This document shows, piece after piece, positions 23,122 to 26,985 of a stretch of DNA of 26,985 nucleotides. Made by a program: the position numbers and the translations under genes. The notes under the pieces were generated by a model. That model was given only the letters and a program-made list of their open reading frames with translations, searched no databases and was not told where the DNA came from. Source of the DNA: Ignavibacteriales bacterium. GTDB taxonomy: Bacteria > Bacteroidota > Ignavibacteria > Ignavibacteriales > Ignavibacteriaceae. The stretch's first letter is position 1. Each line of letters opens with the position of its first letter. Location: the NCBI GenBank assembly GCA_020061995.1, contig JAGUXE010000257.1, positions 1-26,985 on the forward strand, read 5' to 3'.

Positions 23122-24687
23122 ATGACAAGATTCATTTTTATTTTATTACTTTTTACTGGTATACTTTTCCCTCAACAATCAACAAAACTGATGATTGAGT
23201 TTAATGGAAAAAAAGCATCAGTTTCTTCTTTTGAAAGAGGAAACATTAATTATGTCTCAATAAACGACATTGCTTCACTTTTAAAATATACTGTAACCGG
23301 AAATTCGAAGACAAAAAAAATTGAACTTAAAGCAGATAAGGAGACAATAAAATTTTCTGCAAACAATCCTTACATAGTAATTACAAACAAAGTAAATAGT
23401 GAATCTAGCGTGATTCAAATACCGGTTTCAGTTTTGAATGTTGGGAATGTGATGTATATGCCATTTGAATATACAACTTCAATATTGACGAGGAACCTCC
23501 AAGGTGAACTAAGATTATCTGGTGAAACAATAGCTTCACCATTTGTTGCTGATGCTTTGACTACAGATGTTGAAGCAAGTCCTTCAACAGAATCAGAAAA
23601 TTCAATTGCATTAAAATCGAATATCATTATTAATAAAGTCAGTATTGATGAAAAAACGAATGGTACACTATTAAGATTTCGTGCAGATAAGAAAATTCCG
23701 GCATTATCCCATTCCTTAAAAAATGATAATATTATAATCAACTTAAAAGGAAGCAATGTAGAATCGGAAAAGATTAATCAGACACGAGGGAAAAGTGTAA
23801 TTAAGGAAATTAGAACATCGAATGACGAGCTAAATTCAGTAATTGAAATTGCACTTTCTAAAGATTACTCTTCTTATGAAATAATTCAAGGAGATAAAGG
23901 GAATGAAATATTGGTTACAATACACAATAAAATATTTGATAGGAAAAATGAAAACACTTCGAAGAAAAAGGATAAATGGGTATTTGATGTAGTCGTTATA
24001 GATGCTGGTCACGGGGGGAAAGATTATGGAGCAATTGGTGTAAACAATACAATCGAAAAGGATATAAATCTCGCTATCTCTTTAAAACTTGGTAATCTAA
24101 TTAAAAAAAATTTGAACGATATAAAAGTTGTTTACACCAGATCTGATGACCGATTTGTTGAGTTATATAAGCGAGGAAAAATTGCCAATGAGAACAATGG
24201 CAAATTATTTATTTCAATTCATTGCAATTCAGCTCCAAAGAAAAAAAGCGGTCCAAACGGTTTTGAGGTATATTTATTAAGACCCGGAAGGACTGACGAT
24301 GCTATCGGCATAGCAGAAAGAGAAAATAGCGTGATTAAATATGAAGATAATCCTGACAGATATCAAAAATTAACTGATGAGAATTTTATTTTGGTGAGTA
24401 TGGCACATTCCTCATACATGAAGTACTCGGAAAAATTTGCTGACATAACTGTAAAGCAATTTGAGCAAAATTTAAATTTAGCTTCCAGAGGAGTTAAACA
24501 AGCCGGTTTTTTTGTGCTGGTTGGAGCCTCAATGCCGAGTGTTCTAGTTGAAACAGGTTATGTTTCAAACGAAAAAGATGCAAGATATTTAAGAAGTGAA
24601 CAGGGACAGAATGAAATTGCTCAATCAATATTTAATGCAGTTAAAACATTTAAAACTTATTACGACCAAATCATAGATGTTGAATGA
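23122..24687 (+). CDS. N-acetylmuramoyl-L-alanine amidase (copper-amine-oxidase-N-like, AMIN, Amidase_3)
   Basis: A 521-residue periplasmic cell-wall hydrolase that cuts the MurNAc-L-Ala amide bond, typically at division septa. The signal peptide is residues 1-18 (FIFILLLFTGILF). Residues about 20-140 form a domain like the N-terminal domain of copper amine oxidases, seen in other bacterial amidases. AMIN covers about 165-270. Amidase_3 covers about 290-515, with zinc ligands and catalytic residues all visible: H297 in DAGHGG, E312 in TIEKD, H367 in ISIHCN and E477 in VLVETGY. The family may need an activator of the NlpD/EnvC type; none is nearby. Its start is three bases after the previous stop, with AGG seven bases before the ATG. 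The cytochrome c gene follows after 47 bases. Confidence 0.95.
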   Translation: MTRFIFILLLFTGILFPQQSTKLMIEFNGKKASVSSFERGNINYVSINDIASLLKYTVTGNSKTKKIELKADKETIKFSANNPYIVITNKVNSESSVIQIPVSVLNVGNVMYMPFEYTTSILTRNLQGELRLSGETIASPFVADALTTDVEASPSTESENSIALKSNIIINKVSIDEKTNGTLLRFRADKKIPALSHSLKNDNIIINLKGSNVESEKINQTRGKSVIKEIRTSNDELNSVIEIALSKDYSSYEIIQGDKGNEILVTIHNKIFDRKNENTSKKKDKWVFDVVVIDAGHGGKDYGAIGVNNTIEKDINLAISLKLGNLIKKNLNDIKVVYTRSDDRFVELYKRGKIANENNGKLFISIHCNSAPKKKSGPNGFEVYLLRPGRTDDAIGIAERENSVIKYEDNPDRYQKLTDENFILVSMAHSSYMKYSEKFADITVKQFEQNLNLASRGVKQAGFFVLVGASMPSVLVETGYVSNEKDARYLRSEQGQNEIAQSIFNAVKTFKTYYDQIIDVE

Positions 24688-24710
24688 AAATAATTTTGTA
24701 ATTTTATAAT
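24680..24710 (+). promoter_or_regulatory. Possible sigma-70 promoter for the cytochrome c gene
   Basis: A perfect TATAAT at 24705-24710 follows a weak TTGAAT (24680-24685) at 19-base spacing, giving a leader of about 18 bases before the ATG at 24735. The -35 overlaps the end of the amidase gene. AT-rich DNA makes chance matches likely. Confidence 0.3.
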
Positions 24711-24734
24711 CAATTCTATAACTAAAGGAAAAAT

Positions 24735-25154
24735 ATGACAAAAACACAAATATGGACTTCGGCTTTTTTAGGCGTATTCATTTTACTCTTTTTTTTACAA
24801 CAACTTACAAAGCAAGAAGAGACAAAGATGCCTCCTGCTATGAAGGAAAATTACCCTGAAGAAACTGTTACCCAAGAACTGAGTGGTATGCAATTAATAA
24901 ATAGTTTTGGATGTATCACTTGTCATGGTGGTGACTTGGCAGGTTCAAAAATGGCACCAACTTTAATTGGACTAAACCAAAATTATTCAAGAGATAAACT
25001 GATTAATTATTTACGTAATCCTAATTCTTTTATGGATTCCGATCGATTTAAAGAATTCAAAGAAAAATATCGAAATGTAATTATGCCTTCGTATAATAAT
25101 CGTGATGTAAAGGATTTAGGTAAGATTGCCGACTATCTGTTAACGCTTCAATGA
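24735..25154 (+). CDS. Membrane-anchored small mono-heme cytochrome c
   Basis: A 139-residue electron carrier. One N-terminal anchor helix (about 5-24, IWTSAFLGVFILLFFLQQL) is followed by a linker, then one heme site C60-I-T-C63-H64. M117 in VIMPSY is the likely sixth ligand. The fold is the class I cytochrome c type: helix RDKLINYLRNPNSF, then DLGKIADYLLTLQ at the end. It faces the periplasm as an electron shuttle; the partner complex is not in this window. A strong AAAGGA lies five bases before the ATG. The gene may have its own promoter or end the amidase transcript. A bidirectional terminator follows. Confidence 0.93.
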   Translation: MTKTQIWTSAFLGVFILLFFLQQLTKQEETKMPPAMKENYPEETVTQELSGMQLINSFGCITCHGGDLAGSKMAPTLIGLNQNYSRDKLINYLRNPNSFMDSDRFKEFKEKYRNVIMPSYNNRDVKDLGKIADYLLTLQ

Positions 25155-25168
25155 TAAATTGTTTCAAG

Positions 25169-25199
25169 AAAAAAGGGATGCTGCAAGCATCCCTTTTTT
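25169..25199. terminator. Bidirectional intrinsic terminator between cytochrome c and aldolase genes
   Basis: A perfect stem, GGGATGC with GCATCCC (25175-25181 and 25187-25193), has a five-base loop and is flanked by A6 and T6. It therefore reads as a hairpin plus T-run in both directions. It lies between two convergent genes, 14 bases after the cytochrome c stop and 10 bases from the end of the aldolase gene. Confidence 0.92.
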
Positions 25200-25209
25200 A
25201 TGAAAAGTT

Positions 25210-26259
25210 CTAAGCGATTGTTACTTCTTTAGTTAAATAAACATCCTGGATCAAATTTAATAATTTTACACCATCTTCAATGGGACGCTGAAAAGCTTTT
25301 CTGCCTGAAATTAGTCCCATGCCACCTGCACGTTTATTAATTACAGCCGTTTTGACTGCTTCAGCAAAATCATTATCACCTGAAGCTCCACCGCTATTAA
25401 TTAATCCGGCTCTTCCCATATAATTATTAATTACTTGATATCGGGTTAGATCAATAGGATGATCAGTGCTCAAGTCGGTATAAACTTTTTTATGAGTTTT
25501 ACCGAAATTTTTGATTGAATTATAACCGCCATTATTCTCAGGTAATTTTTGTTTAATTATGTCGGCTTGGATTGTAACACCAAGATGATTAGCTTGACCA
25601 GTTAAATCAGCAGAAACATGATAATCTTTATCTGATTTAAATGCGTTATTTCTTGTATAACACCATAAAATTGTGGCAAGACCTAATTCGTGAGCATATT
25701 GAAAAGCTTCACTTACTTCAATAATTTGTCGCGAACTTTCTTCCGAACCGAAATAGATAGTTGCTCCAACAGCAGCACAACCCATGTCGTAAGCCTGTTC
25801 TACACCGGCAAACATAATTTGATCAAATTTGTTTGGATAGGTTAATAATTCATTGTGATTAATTTTTAGGACAAAAGGAATTTTGTGTGCATATTTTCTT
25901 GCAACAATTCCTAAAACTCCTAATGTGGAAGCAACCGCATTACACCCACCTTCAATAGCTAGTTTAACAATATTTTCGGGATCAAAATAATCTGGATTAG
26001 GTGCAAATGAAGCCCCTGCTGAGTGTTCAATTCCTTGGTCAACAGGAAGAATTGACATATAACCCGTACCCGCTAATCTTCCGGTATTAAATAGTGCTTG
26101 TATGTTTCTTAAAACATTGATATTTCGATCTGTCGGAGCAAATATTCTATCTACGAAATCAGATCCCGGTAAATGTAATTTTTCCTTTGGAAATTTTGCT
26201 TTATAGTTCAGAAGACCTTCAGCATCTTCGCCGAGTAGTTCTTGAATTTTATTGATCAT
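25210..26259 (-). CDS. fbaB: Class I fructose-bisphosphate aldolase (FbaB/DhnA type)
   Basis: A 349-residue glycolysis/gluconeogenesis enzyme that splits fructose 1,6-bisphosphate into two triose phosphates through a Schiff-base lysine. It is extremely similar to E. coli FbaB over the whole length: [72 protein letters not shown] and [11 protein letters not shown]. The catalytic Lys is probably in the ADIIKQK segment. The start is ATG at 26259, eight bases after GGAG; the in-frame GTG at 26268 overlaps that site and is rejected. A terminator lies directly downstream. The next upstream gene, dnaN, is divergent across about 270 bases. No metal-dependent class II enzyme is present here. Confidence 0.96.
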   Translation of the reverse strand: MINKIQELLGEDAEGLLNYKAKFPKEKLHLPGSDFVDRIFAPTDRNINVLRNIQALFNTGRLAGTGYMSILPVDQGIEHSAGASFAPNPDYFDPENIVKLAIEGGCNAVASTLGVLGIVARKYAHKIPFVLKINHNELLTYPNKFDQIMFAGVEQAYDMGCAAVGATIYFGSEESSRQIIEVSEAFQYAHELGLATILWCYTRNNAFKSDKDYHVSADLTGQANHLGVTIQADIIKQKLPENNGGYNSIKNFGKTHKKVYTDLSTDHPIDLTRYQVINNYMGRAGLINSGGASGDNDFAEAVKTAVINKRAGGMGLISGRKAFQRPIEDGVKLLNLIQDVYLTKEVTIA

Positions 26260-26267
26260 GACATACA

Positions 26268-26271
26268 CTCC
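26268..26271 (-). promoter_or_regulatory. Ribosome binding site deciding the aldolase start
   Basis: GGAG lies eight bases before the ATG at 26259. The GTG at 26268-26266 begins on its last base and so cannot be served by it. Confidence 0.6.
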
Positions 26272-26521
26272 ATTTTCTATAGATTAAATAATAAGAAATT
26301 TTAAGTTTTTAAAATATAGTTAATTTAGATTTCAAGCAATCGAAACTGAAATAAATACTAAAAAATGGTTACAGTTAGGATGGTAATTGGACATTCATTT
26401 AGCAAGCAAAAAGTTTTGAGGAGTTTGCCCGAATTCAAAACAGGTGAAAGAAAAATTACTAAAATGTTAAGAATTTAATTGAAAATAAGACATTTATTTT
26501 GTAAATTTTCTCACTTAATCT

Positions 26522-26525
26522 GGAG
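26522..26525 (+). promoter_or_regulatory. Ribosome binding site of dnaN
   Basis: GGAG is six A-rich bases before the ATG at 26532. Confidence 0.65.
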
Positions 26526-26531
26526 AAAAAA

Positions 26532-26985
26532 ATGATATTTAGTACAAATAGTAAAGTTCTTGAAAAAGTCTTGTCTAAAGTTTTTCCTGCCGTTCCGACA
26601 AGGACGCCAATGCCGATTCTGGAAAATTTTTTATTCCAAATCGAAGATGGAAAACTAACGGTAACAGCCACTGATATAGAAATTACCCTTCGAAGTACAA
26701 TTTTTATAGATTCTACAGAAAATGCTGAGATGGTTGTTCCAGCAAAATTATTGTTTGATATTGTGCGATCTTTAGGTGATACACTTATCAACTTTGAAGT
26801 AGATCCGGCTAATAATAAAATGAGACTTAAAACGGAGACTGGTTCTTATAATATCGGTTATGCGAGTGCTGAAGAATTTCCCAAAATTCCAGATGTTAAT
26901 CACGATAAAAAATTCGGGATTGCTGCAAGACAATTGAAAAAATCATTAGATCAAACAAGTTTTGCTGTAAGTAAAGAGGCAATTC
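26532..26985 (+). CDS. dnaN: DNA polymerase III beta subunit (sliding clamp), 5' part
   Basis: The first 151 codons of the sliding clamp, cut by the right edge. The clamp encircles DNA and holds the polymerase on it. The N-terminal domain follows the family: MIFSTNSKVLEKVLSKVFPA, then TRTPMPILENFLFQIEDGKLTVTATDIEI (residues 23-51) and LPI/MPIL plus TATD as key motifs. The second domain begins near residue 127 (EEFPKIPDV), with RQLKKSLDQTSFAVS at the start of its first helix. The start has a GGAG six bases upstream and is preceded by a 263-base spacer. dnaA is not upstream, as it often is; the left neighbour is the divergent aldolase gene. Confidence 0.95.
   Translation, partial: MIFSTNSKVLEKVLSKVFPAVPTRTPMPILENFLFQIEDGKLTVTATDIEITLRSTIFIDSTENAEMVVPAKLLFDIVRSLGDTLINFEVDPANNKMRLKTETGSYNIGYASAEEFPKIPDVNHDKKFGIAARQLKKSLDQTSFAVSKEAI

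Noticed and set aside
26269..26531. Possible replication origin upstream of dnaN
   Set aside because: No DnaA-box cluster, no strong AT-rich repeats beyond background and no dnaA gene are visible.
26459..26791. A 110-codon minus-strand frame opposite dnaN
   Set aside because: It is a mirror of the dnaN coding frame, with Ser/Ile/Val-rich sequence typical of antisense shadows.

Overview
The window is AT-rich, densely coded DNA from a Gram-negative bacterium. Outer-membrane and periplasmic proteins (a TonB-dependent receptor, a PorV-like barrel, a lipoprotein L,D-transpeptidase, a cytochrome c) show two membranes. The PorV/PorQ-type barrel, the DUF6132 and DUF1858 small proteins, the STAND-WD40 protein and the transporter-HEAT-cNMP fusion together suggest the Bacteroidota/Chlorobi group. 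Clear Shine-Dalgarno sequences (GGAG/AAGG) before many starts fit the Ignavibacteria/Chlorobi side better than classical Bacteroidetes. This placement is inference; there is no rRNA in the window. No tRNA, rRNA, CRISPR array, insertion sequence or phage gene was seen, and no stretch above 300 bases lacks a gene.

Region 1 (1-9693, all minus strand). A four-gene unidirectional cluster, transcribed from 9693 leftward: a membrane-anchored STAND NTPase with a seven-bladed WD40 propeller, a TonB-dependent receptor with a TPR-like N-terminus, a GNAT acetyltransferase, and a large fusion of an ATP/ADP-translocase-like transporter, HEAT-type repeats and a cNMP-binding-like domain that runs off the left edge. 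Gaps are 52, 48 and 7 bases. It looks like an uncharacterised envelope sensing and transport locus and is the most interesting part of the window.

Region 2 (9983-15709). A lipoprotein L,D-transpeptidase whose 3' end overlaps a convergent PspC-domain gene by 38 bases; a GlmU-like nucleotidyltransferase with a divergent beta-helix; a small minus-strand pair (DUF6132 and a DUF1858 CxxC protein); a hotdog thioesterase; and a PorV/PorQ-like outer-membrane barrel.

Region 3 (15761-17959, minus). An ECF sigma factor with an overlapping zinc anti-sigma gene, followed by a Cys-rich FmdB zinc ribbon and an exported rhodanese. This looks like a small thiol- or sulfur-responsive regulon. An AlkA-type DNA glycosylase lies upstream of it.

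Region 4 (17998-25154, plus). A tightly packed run: a multidomain signalling protein (cNMP-binding-like, acidic linker, GAF, histidine-kinase-like with no phosphoacceptor His), miaA (1-base overlap), a family 2 glycosyltransferase (4-base overlap), an isoprenylcysteine-methyltransferase-like membrane protein, an AMIN/Amidase_3 cell-wall amidase and a small anchored cytochrome c. A bidirectional hairpin terminator at 25169-25199 separates it from the convergent class I fructose-bisphosphate aldolase.

Region 5 (26532-end). The 5' part of dnaN, with a strong ribosome site and without dnaA beside it.
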